Positions 1-6,420 are shown, counted from the first letter of the stretch. The stretch: DNA of 64,000 bases from Pseudomonas gregormendelii (GCF_017114825.1 NZ_JADEVO010000017.1:1-64000), one strand, 5' to 3'. Made by a program: numbers and translations. Notes: a model not told the origin generated them from the letters alone.

Positions 1-9
1 TGCGGACAT
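1..9 (-). CDS. Third DUF1566-type gene, 5' end only (partial)
   Basis: The first nine bases read leftward as ATG-TCC-GCA (Met-Ser-Ala). They belong to a 127-bp segment identical to 696-822, where the same bases begin the complete DUF1566 gene at 704. The same ribosome-binding site (AGAGGAAAG) precedes this start. A third member of the tandem array therefore probably begins here and continues out of the window to the left. Only three codons are visible, so its length and integrity are unknown. Confidence 0.55.
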
Positions 10-34
10 GGTCTTTCCTCTTTTCGAAGGCCCC

Positions 35-54
35 AAAAAAGGCGCTGTTGCGCC
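35..54 (-). terminator. Intrinsic terminator after DUF1566 gene 1
   Basis: Read leftward: a GGCGC / GCGCC stem with an AACA loop followed by six T residues, about 33 nt past the stop codon of the gene at 87-704. An identical hairpin follows the second copy (730-749). Confidence 0.7.
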
Positions 55-86
55 CGGTGCCGGATCAAGAACGGATGAATGAAGGA

Positions 87-704
87 TTAAATAAAGAATC
101 TGCGGACGGGGCGGACACGGAGCTCGTCGTACTTGACGCCGCCGTACTGAGTGCCATCATCGAAGTGCATGTGGAAAGCGGTGTAGGCGGAGCGCTGCGA
201 ACTTGACCAGTACCAGGTGTCCTTGAAGGCTTCGTCGCCACCTTCTTGGAAGGCTGCCAGCGGGGTCTGCTCCGGCGATTCTTCGGTGTACAGCTGGCCC
301 ACCGGTTCGCTGTTCGGGTTGTCGCCATTGCGACTGCTCGCCCAGTTCTCTTCGGTGGTCGGCTTGAAGTGGCGATACTGCAGCTCCTGCACGTCGCGCG
401 CCGGGATCGCCCAGTCTGTGAACCCGCCGATGTTCAAAGCCAGTACCTGCTGTGCCAGTTCACTGCCAGCGGCTGCCATGGCTTCGGTGTTGGTGCGACT
501 ATCCGTGAGGCTGTCAGCGCCTTCGATCTTCACACCGTACTCGCCCCACGCACCTTTCAGTTCGTGCGCGGCGCCGGCGGTGATGTTCAGGCAGCGCTTG
601 CCGGTGACCGGGTCGCGGGTGATGCCGCTGTAGAACCCTCCACCGAACGGCTGGCCGATTTCCGGAAGGGTCACTGCGGGTACTGCTTTCTCAACTGCGG
701 ACAT
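87..704 (-). CDS. DUF1566 (Lcl/C-type-lectin-fold) protein with variable C terminus, copy 1
   Basis: A 205-residue protein. The C-terminal half has the DUF1566 pattern: W-x-I-P near the domain start, then WYWSSSQRS, FDDG and the closing RVRPVR motif. The start at 704 (MSAVEKAV) is chosen for the AGAGGAAAG site just upstream. This fold is used by ligand-binding variable proteins of diversity-generating retroelements. Here the codons between SSSQRS and the constant RVRPVRRFFI end differ from the neighbouring copy almost only at first and second codon positions. No signal peptide is evident. The function is unknown; a displayed or cytoplasmic binding protein is an inference from fold and variability. 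Confidence 0.8.
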   Translation of the reverse strand: MSAVEKAVPAVTLPEIGQPFGGGFYSGITRDPVTGKRCLNITAGAAHELKGAWGEYGVKIEGADSLTDSRTNTEAMAAAGSELAQQVLALNIGGFTDWAIPARDVQELQYRHFKPTTEENWASSRNGDNPNSEPVGQLYTEESPEQTPLAAFQEGGDEAFKDTWYWSSSQRSAYTAFHMHFDDGTQYGGVKYDELRVRPVRRFFI

Positions 705-822
705 GGTCTTTCCTCTTTTCGAAGGCCCCAAAAAAGGCGCTGTTGCGCCCGGTGCCGGATCAAGAACGGATGAATGAAGGATTAAATAAAGAATCTGCGG
801 ACGGGGCGGACACGGAGCTCGT
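696..822. repeat. 127-bp perfect direct repeat, copy 2
   Basis: Identical to bases 1-127. It spans the 3' constant end of the DUF1566 gene at 782-1384, its terminator, and the ribosome-binding site and start of the gene at 87-704. The GC-rich constant coding end just after the variable stretch is where a retroelement initiation-of-mutagenic-homing element would be expected; that role is inference. Confidence 0.95.
730..749 (-). terminator. Intrinsic terminator between DUF1566 copies
   Basis: Leftward GGCGC-AACA-GCGCC hairpin followed by TTTTTT, 33 nt after the stop of the gene at 782-1384 and 26 nt before the next start codon. It would attenuate read-through between array members. Confidence 0.7.
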
Positions 823-1384
823 GGTCCTTGCCGGTGGTGCCCTGATGGCCATCATCGAAGGTCACGCTGAAGGCGTTGTAGGCGGAGCGCTGCGAACTCG
901 ACCAGTAGTAGCAGTCCTGGGCGAACACCTCGGGGCAGTTCAGCCAGCCCTGGTACAGCTCGGCAGCGGCCGGAAGATAGAAGTCGTTGTGGTCGTCGGC
1001 CGTGTACTGGCTCGCAGCCTTGGCGGCAGGGTGGCTGCCCTCCTCGAGCAGGATGGCGCTGTTGGCCAACCCATCGGTCTTGCTGGTGGCGCCTGACGTT
1101 TCGCCGCGGCGGCCCCATTCGTGGCTGCCTGCATCTTCAGAGGCAAAGATCAGGTAGTGCGCCGGAACATCGCCGCGCTCAGCCACCAACCCGCCGTTGA
1201 GGCCGCCTTGGCCTGGCCACACAGCGCCGAGTGCTGGAATCTCGCCAATCGCTACTGGCTGAACATTGGCAGCAGGCGGCAGCACCTGGGCGAACACGCT
1301 GGCCGCCGCGAGTTTTACCAGTGAAGACGTCGGCATCTTGATCGTGGTGTCGCCGTGCTTGAGGGTGATCATTTCGGGTTTCAT
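782..1384 (-). CDS. DUF1566 (Lcl/C-type-lectin-fold) protein with variable C terminus, copy 2
   Basis: A 200-residue paralogue of the gene at 87-704. The N-terminal part is different (it begins MKPEMITLKHGDT). The last ~42 residues share the frame YWSSSQRSAY, FDDG and RVRPVRRFFI. Between 821 and 913 it differs from copy 1 at 23 bases in 31 codons: 20 at codon position 1 or 2, giving 13 amino-acid changes and only 2 silent codons. A GAGG ribosome-binding site precedes the ATG at 1384. It lies directly downstream of the DUF2303 gene in the leftward operon. The ligand is unknown. Confidence 0.8.
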   Translation of the reverse strand: MKPEMITLKHGDTTIKMPTSSLVKLAAASVFAQVLPPAANVQPVAIGEIPALGAVWPGQGGLNGGLVAERGDVPAHYLIFASEDAGSHEWGRRGETSGATSKTDGLANSAILLEEGSHPAAKAASQYTADDHNDFYLPAAAELYQGWLNCPEVFAQDCYYWSSSQRSAYNAFSVTFDDGHQGTTGKDHELRVRPVRRFFI

Positions 1385-1414
1385 GTGATGCCTCTTCGGT
1401 TGCGGATGGGGCGG

Positions 1415-2230
1415 TTACTTCGGATCGAACGCGCCGAGGGAGAGCGATGCGTTGGTGCCGATTTTCTCCTGAAGCACTGTCTTGAATTCCTGCGCGATGT
1501 CCTCGCGCTGAACTTCTTCCCCGACCCAGCGCAGCTTCAATGCTGGCTGAGCGCCGCTGGTGATCACCGAAATCCGTAGATTGATCTGCTGTTCGGTCAG
1601 GCCTTCGAACGGGATCGTGCTGAACAACAAGGCGGCCGGCAGTGTTTCCTTGCTGCGCGCTTCGATCTGATCCATGGCGCTACGGCTGGCGCTGGTGTCG
1701 CCGACGGTGGTTTCGGATTCGCTGGTGGCTTTAACCGTGATCGTGCGCACCGCAGCGATGGCCTTGGCGACAGGAATCGCTTGCCCTGCGTCATCCACCG
1801 GAGTCAGGTACTGGTGCCAGTCTTCGATCCAGTCGCTCAAGTCCTTCTGCGTCATGGCCCTGCCGCCGATGCTTTGAGCAGCCTTGTAGCCGGCTGATGC
1901 TTTCAGTTTCAGCACGGCGCGGTCATCTGCGTGGCCTGGCGCCACGTCGGTGCCCAAGTTAAACAGCAGAGTGCAAGTCATTTCGTCCTGTTCGATGAAG
2001 CCTTTGGCGGTTGCGATCGCTCGGTCGGCAACGTAGGCACTGAAGTCGGCCAGCGAGTGGGTGGAGTAGATGCCACGGAATCGGCTGCGGCCGGCGTGCC
2101 ATTTCTCCAAGGTGACAACCTGGCATCCTTCCGGCAGCACCACGGTAGGGGTGAAGGTCGAAAGGGGCTTGGCTGCCGCTTGGAGGGCGGTATCGGTGAT
2201 GAGCTGAACAGCTTCCTTGGTCAGGGACAT
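1415..2230 (-). CDS. DUF2303 family (YfdQ-like) prophage protein
   Basis: A 271-residue soluble protein resembling the DUF2303/YfdQ family seen in leftward early operons of Pseudomonas and enterobacterial prophages. It reads well over its full length with no membrane segment. Its function is unknown. The start at 2230 (MSLTKEAVQ) has an AGGATT element upstream. It sits between a small conserved gene and the DUF1566 array, so the array is transcribed with early, not structural, genes. Confidence 0.7.
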   Translation of the reverse strand: MSLTKEAVQLITDTALQAAAKPLSTFTPTVVLPEGCQVVTLEKWHAGRSRFRGIYSTHSLADFSAYVADRAIATAKGFIEQDEMTCTLLFNLGTDVAPGHADDRAVLKLKASAGYKAAQSIGGRAMTQKDLSDWIEDWHQYLTPVDDAGQAIPVAKAIAAVRTITVKATSESETTVGDTSASRSAMDQIEARSKETLPAALLFSTIPFEGLTEQQINLRISVITSGAQPALKLRWVGEEVQREDIAQEFKTVLQEKIGTNASLSLGAFDPK

Positions 2231-2257
2231 GCTTAAAATCCTATCGGGAGAGTGGGT

Positions 2258-2605
2258 TTAGGCGCGGGGTTTGATGGGGGCTTCATCACGACTGAACAGC
2301 TGATCGTGCTTTTCCTGAAACAGGGTGATCCTGCCGCCGGAGCCGACGTGCATCGGCGTGTCCAGGCTGGTGTTCTCGGTGCGAGTGCCGCGCTTGGTCG
2401 GCACCTTGTAGTCGAGCTTGTGCTTGATCTTCACCTGGCTGGATTCGCCGATCTGGCTGAAGTCCAGGGTGATCACCAGCTTGCCGGCCTTGCCGTGGTC
2501 AACTACCCCGGAAGCAACTTCGGAAAGGGCGTGACCGATCTGGCTGGCGAATGCACCGCCGTTCAGTTCCTCGAGGAACTCGGCGGTATCGGTTGGGGTA
2601 GGCAT
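2258..2605 (-). CDS. Conserved hypothetical phage protein
   Basis: A 115-residue soluble protein with mixed helical N terminus and beta-rich middle (LVITLDFSQIG, VKIKHKLDYKVP). No family function is recognised. Its stop lies 27 bp before the DUF2303 start in the same strand, so the two probably form a functional pair; this is inference from adjacency only. A GGAG-type site lies before the start at 2605. Confidence 0.65.
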   Translation of the reverse strand: MPTPTDTAEFLEELNGGAFASQIGHALSEVASGVVDHGKAGKLVITLDFSQIGESSQVKIKHKLDYKVPTKRGTRTENTSLDTPMHVGSGGRITLFQEKHDQLFSRDEAPIKPRA

Positions 2606-2700
2606 GGCTGTTTCTCCGGGATGGCCTGCAGGCCGCTGGGTGGAAGATGGAATTGCGACTGACGAAGGCGCTGGCGCACCTGGTTGTTGATTCGTCTCAT
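2563..2700 (-). CDS. Possible small basic protein, ATGA-coupled
   Basis: A 45-codon frame whose ATG overlaps the stop of the upstream gene (ATGA at 2697-2700), the coupling style of this operon. The N terminus is Arg/Gln-rich and the tail proline-rich. It overlaps the start of the gene at 2605 by about 40 bp. No family is recognised. It fills an otherwise empty ~90-bp gap, but composition alone does not prove coding. Confidence 0.35.
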   Translation of the reverse strand: MRRINNQVRQRLRQSQFHLPPSGLQAIPEKQPCLPQPIPPSSSRN

Positions 2701-3158
2701 GCAGCGACTTTCACCTGATGCCAGGCGCCTGCGGCATAGAACAGCTTCGCGGCCTGCGCCTCCTCAAGCGATACCTCTGCGGGAACGGCGATCCATCCAG
2801 ACGCACCCAGGTGGTTCTGGTTGCAGCTGTTTCGCAGCTCCAAGTAGTAATGCTCGATGGCATCCGTGAGGCGCTCGACCTTGTAGATGCCCTCCGGCGA
2901 TATCTCCACCGACTTGACGTACTCAACGCCGCGATCGTCTCGACACATCGCGCTGAGGTAGATCGTCCAGCGGTAGGAGAAGTCGAACAGGGCGTTGGCA
3001 ATCGCCAAGCTCCGGATCTGCCGGCAACTCTTCCAGTTCGCCATGATCTGGGCGCCACTTGGGTCGATGTTGACGACCGCGACATGATTGGTCCGAAGCA
3101 ATGACCGGCAGCTTCGTTCGGCCCGGGCGAACCCGTTGTTTGCCTTGCGCTTGCTCAT
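2697..3158 (-). CDS. Hypothetical prophage protein
   Basis: A 153-residue protein with a basic N terminus (MSKRKANNGF) and a conserved-looking core. There is no membrane segment and no recognised enzymatic motif. It overlaps the upstream gene by four bases (ATGA) and is likewise coupled to the small frame downstream. Its place is in the leftward early operon, where lambdoid phages keep recombination, anti-defence and host-takeover genes. Function unknown. Confidence 0.65.
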   Translation of the reverse strand: MSKRKANNGFARAERSCRSLLRTNHVAVVNIDPSGAQIMANWKSCRQIRSLAIANALFDFSYRWTIYLSAMCRDDRGVEYVKSVEISPEGIYKVERLTDAIEHYYLELRNSCNQNHLGASGWIAVPAEVSLEEAQAAKLFYAAGAWHQVKVAA

Positions 3159-3388
3159 AGCTCCTCCGTGATCCGCCGTAGCGCGATGCGTTCTGCCTGG
3201 GTAGGCGAAGGCCGGCGGCGCTTGAGGATGGTGTCGGGGTCGATCTTGTCGGAGCGTCCAGGGCGCGGCTTCATTTCGACGCTGGGTTCGGCCTGGGGTT
3301 TGCCGCCGGCGCCGAAGAACTGTTCAAGCTTCTGGTTGAGGTGTGCGGTGACCGCGTCTTTCGGGTGGGGCATTGGAACGCCGATCAT
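3155..3388 (-). CDS. Small hypothetical prophage protein
   Basis: A 77-residue, Pro/Lys/Arg-rich protein, probably partly disordered in the middle, with a charged C-terminal helix (PTQAERIALRRITEEL). It overlaps both neighbours by four bases, so it is translated within the coupled leftward operon. No family recognised. An ATG five codons downstream of 3388 is an alternative start. Confidence 0.55.
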   Translation of the reverse strand: MIGVPMPHPKDAVTAHLNQKLEQFFGAGGKPQAEPSVEMKPRPGRSDKIDPDTILKRRRPSPTQAERIALRRITEEL

Positions 3389-3747
3389 GGCTGGGCTCCG
3401 TAGTAGGCGAAGACGGCCAGAAGGACTGCGCAGCCGATGGTCCAGCGCAGAAGCGTACGAGCGAAGACTCGACCCGATTCCCGAATCTCTTCGAAGTAAA
3501 CCGCATTCTTTTCGAGTTGCTTTGCGTAGTCGCAGGCCAGGCCGTGCCCCTCACGCTCACCTTTCGATACGCCGGTGTCGTGATCGATCACGTCGAACTT
3601 GTTGCCGCCCAGCGGGATGACGTTGAAGCGTGGCGCACGCACTGGCTCTTCGCGACCGATCATCTGGTACATCTCCGAGGTGGACAATGAGACGCGAGCC
3701 CGCAACACCTGCAGGACTGCTTGGTTTTGGCGAATGGTCTGGTTCAT
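3385..3747 (-). CDS. Hypothetical prophage protein with C-terminal membrane helix
   Basis: A 120-residue protein. Residues ~1-90 are soluble and charged. A single hydrophobic segment near residues 100-117 (IGCAVLLAVFAYY) suggests a tail anchor with the N terminus in the cytoplasm. It is the first gene of a tightly coupled run (3747 down to 2258). Function unknown; an envelope-directed early phage protein is a reasonable guess from topology. Confidence 0.6.
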   Translation of the reverse strand: MNQTIRQNQAVLQVLRARVSLSTSEMYQMIGREEPVRAPRFNVIPLGGNKFDVIDHDTGVSKGEREGHGLACDYAKQLEKNAVYFEEIRESGRVFARTLLRWTIGCAVLLAVFAYYGAQP

Positions 3748-3847
3748 GACGATTCCTTATGGTGGGTTGCGGTTATTCGTCAGCACTCGGCCGTCCTGCT
3801 GGTTGCCGTTGGGCGCAGGGGAGAGTGCTGACGGATAAAGGCAGGCG

Positions 3848-3876
3848 AAAAAAAGCCCGAGATCATCCGGGCTTTT
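3848..3876 (-). terminator. Leftward intrinsic terminator
   Basis: AGCCCG / CGGGCT stem followed, reading leftward, by seven T residues. It lies between the upstream leftward genes (4297-5256) and the coupled block starting at 3747, so read-through from pL would need antitermination. Confidence 0.75.
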
Positions 3877-4062
3877 GTTGGCTTCACGAAGACCTCCCTA
3901 CGTGACAGCTTGTGCCTCCTGCTGGAGGGCTTTGATATCGTTCACATGGCCGCCAATCCTCCGCGTTAATATCAATGACGATGAGCGTTAGGTTGGATAA
4001 GGTTCACCGTGAAGCGCTTTGTAGCTGTGTGCGGGGGGCCGCATTGCGCGGTGCAGAATCAT

Positions 4063-4221
4063 CCGCATCGGAGAGTGATCGAAACACCAGGGCGCCACTC
4101 CTGCTTGTTTCCCGCCGCGTTTCTTATATTGGCCGGCAGATCCGGCTCAGGAGATTTACGGGGCTTTGCGATCCTAGCGCTGCAGCCCGCTTGGGCACGC
4201 TTCGATCACTCTCCGATGCGG
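4063..4221. repeat. 21-bp perfect inverted repeat enclosing 117 bp
   Basis: Left arm 4063-4083 and right arm 4201-4221 are exact reverse complements of 21 bp. Pairing stops at both ends of the arms. A CACCAGG just inside the left arm has its complement CCTGGTG just outside the right arm. The element is 159 bp long and holds no obvious gene. It could be a MITE-like insertion or encode a long hairpin RNA. Confidence 0.75.
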
Positions 4222-4296
4222 CCTGGTGCTGGGGAGTACCAGGTGCTCGTGCAGTTTTCGTCAGGCTGACGTGGCGCTCGTTGTCTGCAATTAGTG

Positions 4297-4593
4297 TTAA
4301 AGCCATGGGTTGGGCAGGTGAAGTTCTTCCCAGCGATCGCCGTTGACGATCAGTGAAAGAACTCTTTCTAGAGTCTGAGCAACCGCCTCATCCCATAACG
4401 CTTTGTTGAATATTTCAGCCCCAGGATTAGATCTAGCCTGCTCAAGTAGAGATCTGCGTGATGACTGTTCAGCTTTTTTAATTGCCTCTTTATAGGCATC
4501 CAATAACGTGGCCGCCATGTCACTTCTGGAGCCAAAAGTTTCACCCTCACCAATCCATTCCCGCTGGTTTGGCGGCATAGTTACGCTGCACAT
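4297..4593 (-). CDS. Hypothetical prophage protein
   Basis: A 98-residue soluble, mostly helical protein with no recognised family. The start at 4593 (MCSVTMPP) is preferred over an ATG 33 bp upstream because GAGG lies at the right distance before it. It is the last gene before a leftward terminator at 3848. Base composition is slightly more AT-rich than the neighbours, which may mean separate acquisition. Confidence 0.5.
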   Translation of the reverse strand: MCSVTMPPNQREWIGEGETFGSRSDMAATLLDAYKEAIKKAEQSSRRSLLEQARSNPGAEIFNKALWDEAVAQTLERVLSLIVNGDRWEELHLPNPWL

Positions 4594-4650
4594 ATCTGAG
4601 TCCTCGTTTCTCGTTGCGCTGCCCACTCAGTGAATGGGCAGAAGGTTGAG

Positions 4651-4821
4651 TCAGGGCTTTTTGATCAGTGGCCAGATCAGCAGCAGGAGCAGCACTGCGA
4701 GAAAGCCGTCGGCGCACATGCTGATGATCCGAGACACCGAATCGATCAACACCACGCCGAAGAGCAAGGCCACGATGAGGAATGCCCGCAGGCTGTTCAC
4801 CATCTCTTTGAACAGCGGCAT
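4651..4821 (-). CDS. Small two-helix membrane protein downstream of TerB-like gene
   Basis: A 56-codon frame beginning MPLFKEMVNS. It carries two hydrophobic stretches, roughly residues 13-27 and 38-52, with a basic C terminus (IKKP). Its ATG follows the TAA of the upstream TerB-like gene with no spacer, so translation is almost certainly coupled. Topology predicts both ends in the cytoplasm. Function unknown; pairing with a TerB protein, a fold linked to membrane stress, suggests a joint envelope role (inference). Confidence 0.7.
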   Translation of the reverse strand: MPLFKEMVNSLRAFLIVALLFGVVLIDSVSRIISMCADGFLAVLLLLLIWPLIKKP

Positions 4822-5256
4822 TTACAGGTGATCTTTCAGGTTCAAGCCCAGCAGCTTGGCGCTGCGTTCCAGGGCTTTCATCTCGCTTTCTTCGATCTCG
4901 CCGTCGGCTTCGGCAACGGTCAGCATCACGTTGAGCACCGTCAGTGCCTCGGATGGCGAGTGCGCCAGGTCGCCCAGTTCTTTCTCGGCGTTCTGACGAA
5001 GGATGCGGGCACCCGATTTGAAGTCAGTCTTGGCGCGGTCGATGGTGTTGGACAGCTCCGCGCCGAAGCCCTGGAGCGCCGGGTTATTGCTGAGGATGGT
5101 TTCGATCTTCGACAACTCGCTGTCTTCCAGATCGCCATCGGCGGCAGCAACATAGATCGCGCCGTACACGACCGCTTCCATCAAGTCACGGTTGGCCAGC
5201 TTGGCGACGCTGGCGCGGGCCTGGCCTGCTTTCTTGCCGAACAATTTGCCTAACAT
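4822..5256 (-). CDS. TerB-like protein (tellurite-resistance/DUF533-type helical fold)
   Basis: A 144-residue, all-helical protein. The two acidic repeats AADGDLEDSELSKIE and AEADGEIEESEMKALE are the metal-binding signature of the TerB family. The start at 5256 (MLGKLFGKK) has an AGAGGATT site. An in-frame extension to 5436 lacks such a site. TerB-like proteins occur in many Pseudomonas prophages; their role is not established. It is the first sizeable gene after pL, with a small membrane protein coupled downstream. Confidence 0.8.
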   Translation of the reverse strand: MLGKLFGKKAGQARASVAKLANRDLMEAVVYGAIYVAAADGDLEDSELSKIETILSNNPALQGFGAELSNTIDRAKTDFKSGARILRQNAEKELGDLAHSPSEALTVLNVMLTVAEADGEIEESEMKALERSAKLLGLNLKDHL

Positions 5257-5966
5257 GGTGAATCCTCTGGGTTGGGTTGCATCCCGCTGCACCCTGTCGC
5301 CAAGGTGCAGAAGGAAGATCCCCGCTCTATCTGCGCGCCTCGTGCCCGCCGCTGATTGCAGGCCGTAGGTCGTCATTGGTTGGGCGTTGCGCTTCCTCCC
5401 CGTCACCTCAATCAGCATCTGTAGGTGTCGGATCACAGGTCCGTTACAACATGCACGCTGCAGCGCGATGTGCCCGACTGAGTGGGGCAGGGTGCATGAG
5501 GTCCGGCGTTCCCAGCCGAGGCTATCGGGACCGCTAATTCTTGAATCTGGTCTTTCTGCCGGTGTTACTCGCCACCGCCGGCTGGGCGATTACTTTTTGA
5601 ACGTGCGCATTGATTACCACCCGGACTGAATCCGGTTCGCACCCGTTGTGTCACCCGTCCTCGCCTTGCCAGTGAATACCCTCATCTCGGATCTGGTAGG
5701 TAGCGACTTTGGTGCGCCTCTTGGCTCCGCTCGCGTGACCGATCCTGAGTTCCTGATCAGCTGACATTCGCTCGGCGTCGAGTCGGCGGGTTCTCCCGCG
5801 ATATCCAGTTCCAGTGCTGGCATGGCATCGACTATTTGTTGCTCGCACTTACCGGATGAAACCCGGGGTAGTCGATGGCGAGGATCCTGAGCTGTTAAAG
5901 AGCGGTCGGTCCTCTTCAGGGCCCTTCGCTGCCGGTCCCTGATTGGGTGCCGGTTGCGATGGGCGA
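5257..5966 (-). other. Leader between pL and the TerB-like gene
   Basis: About 700 nt transcribed leftward from pL before the first confident gene. In lambda this interval holds N and nut sites. I see no N-like basic protein and no clear boxA/boxB. One short frame (5651-5767) reads plausibly. The stretch 5257-5600 is open in the TerB frame but lacks start signals. Confidence 0.4.
5651..5767 (-). CDS. Possible 38-residue protein in the pL leader
   Basis: A short frame beginning MSADQELRIG and ending in a sensible soluble sequence (VATYQIRDEGIHW). The ribosome-binding site is weak. A second frame just upstream (MPALELDIAG...) also reads well for ~20 residues and then degrades, so an older, longer gene broken by a frameshift is possible. 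Weak support overall. Confidence 0.25.
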   Translation of the reverse strand: MSADQELRIGHASGAKRRTKVATYQIRDEGIHWQGEDG

Positions 5967-5995
5967 ACAATACCAATGGCATTATTTACAGTCAA
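5967..5995 (-). promoter_or_regulatory. pL-like leftward early promoter
   Basis: Read leftward: -35 TTGACT (5990-5995), 17-bp spacer, -10 TATTGT (5967-5972). Two CI-type operators overlap it, one covering the -10 and spacer and one the -35. This is the expected arrangement for a repressor-controlled pL. Confidence 0.75.
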
Positions 5996-6008
5996 TGCCA
6001 ATGGCAAT
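5969..6008. promoter_or_regulatory. OL operators (two CI/Cro-type sites)
   Basis: Sites at 5969-5983 (AATACCAATGGCATT) and 5994-6008 (AATGCCAATGGCAAT), centres 25 bp apart. They match the perfect 15-bp palindrome at 8348-8362 beside cI with one and two mismatches. Confidence 0.75.
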
Positions 6009-6026
6009 GTTATTTTGTGCGGGCGT

Positions 6027-6053
6027 AAAAAAGCCCGCTCAATCGGCGGGCTT
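6027..6053 (-). terminator. Terminator of the DUF1654 gene
   Basis: GCCCGCC/GGCGGGC-type stem followed leftward by six T residues, 17 bp past the stop of the gene at 6070. It insulates that SOS-type unit from the pL transcript start. Confidence 0.75.
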
Positions 6054-6069
6054 CATTCATTCGCAGCGA

Positions 6070-6321
6070 TCAGTCTTCCTTCGGCACAATCCACGACACC
6101 AGAACACCACCATCGTCCCGATGAGCCAGGGTCACGTTTTCCGCCTCGTCGATATCCATCAGGAGTTGATCCCAATCCTCGGCCAGCTCGTCTGAGGCTT
6201 TATAGATGACGGTGCGCTTGGCGGTTTGAGCGGTGGTTGCATTGATAGTCCGCTGAATCCGCATGGCGAGAAGATCGTAAGAGGAGGGTGCTGGCTTTTC
6301 CTGGGGCTTGGCTTTTGCCAT
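6070..6321 (-). CDS. DUF1654 family protein, LexA-controlled
   Basis: An 83-residue protein resembling the Pseudomonas DUF1654 family: the pattern SYDLLAMRIQRTINATTAQ, then a tryptophan-containing acidic helix (EDWDQLLMDI) and a C-terminal strand ending in SWIVPKED. It starts at 6321 with GGAGTAAC upstream. Its promoter carries a perfect CTGT-N8-ACAG LexA box across the -10, and a terminator follows, so it forms a single-gene SOS unit in the immunity region. The biochemical function of DUF1654 is not known. Confidence 0.75.
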   Translation of the reverse strand: MAKAKPQEKPAPSSYDLLAMRIQRTINATTAQTAKRTVIYKASDELAEDWDQLLMDIDEAENVTLAHRDDGGVLVSWIVPKED

Positions 6322-6337
6322 GGGTGTTACTCCTATG

Positions 6338-6378
6338 CTGTTTATCCATACAGTATTTTAGGTGTGAATAAATGGCAA
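6338..6378 (-). promoter_or_regulatory. SOS promoter with LexA box
   Basis: Leftward -35 TTGCCA (6373-6378), 17-bp spacer, -10 TACTGT (6350-6355). The 16-bp LexA box CTGTTTATCCATACAG (6338-6353) overlaps the -10. A 10-bp inverted repeat (ATACAGTATT 6348-6357 / AATACTGTAT 6377-6386) also frames the promoter. Confidence 0.75.
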
Positions 6379-6420
6379 TACTGTATAGGGCACATTTGTA
6401 CTCCTGTGGGGCGCAGGCGT

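Larger units (their letters stand above)
1..127. repeat. 127-bp perfect direct repeat, copy 1
   Basis: Bases 1-127 match 696-822 exactly, offset 695. Read leftward, the unit holds the constant last 13 codons of a DUF1566 gene, its stop, a terminator hairpin, a ribosome-binding site and the first codons of the next gene. The identity stops abruptly at base 128/823, where the variable coding region begins. It may extend left of base 1. Confidence 0.95.
3748..4296. other. Intergenic region with terminator and 21-bp inverted repeat
   Basis: About 550 bp without a convincing gene. Its content is a leftward terminator (3848-3876) and a perfect 21-bp inverted repeat (4063-4083 / 4201-4221). Short frames here lack ribosome-binding sites and have unlikely composition. 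Confidence 0.6.

Noticed and set aside
4822..5436. Longer version of the TerB-like protein starting at 5436
   Set aside because: The extra 60 residues are Arg-rich and unlike the family, and a good AGAGGA site precedes 5256.
5614..5982. 122-codon leftward frame across the pL region
   Set aside because: Its start lies upstream of the expected pL transcription start and within an operator, and most of the frame has unlikely composition. Only a short internal stretch may be coding.
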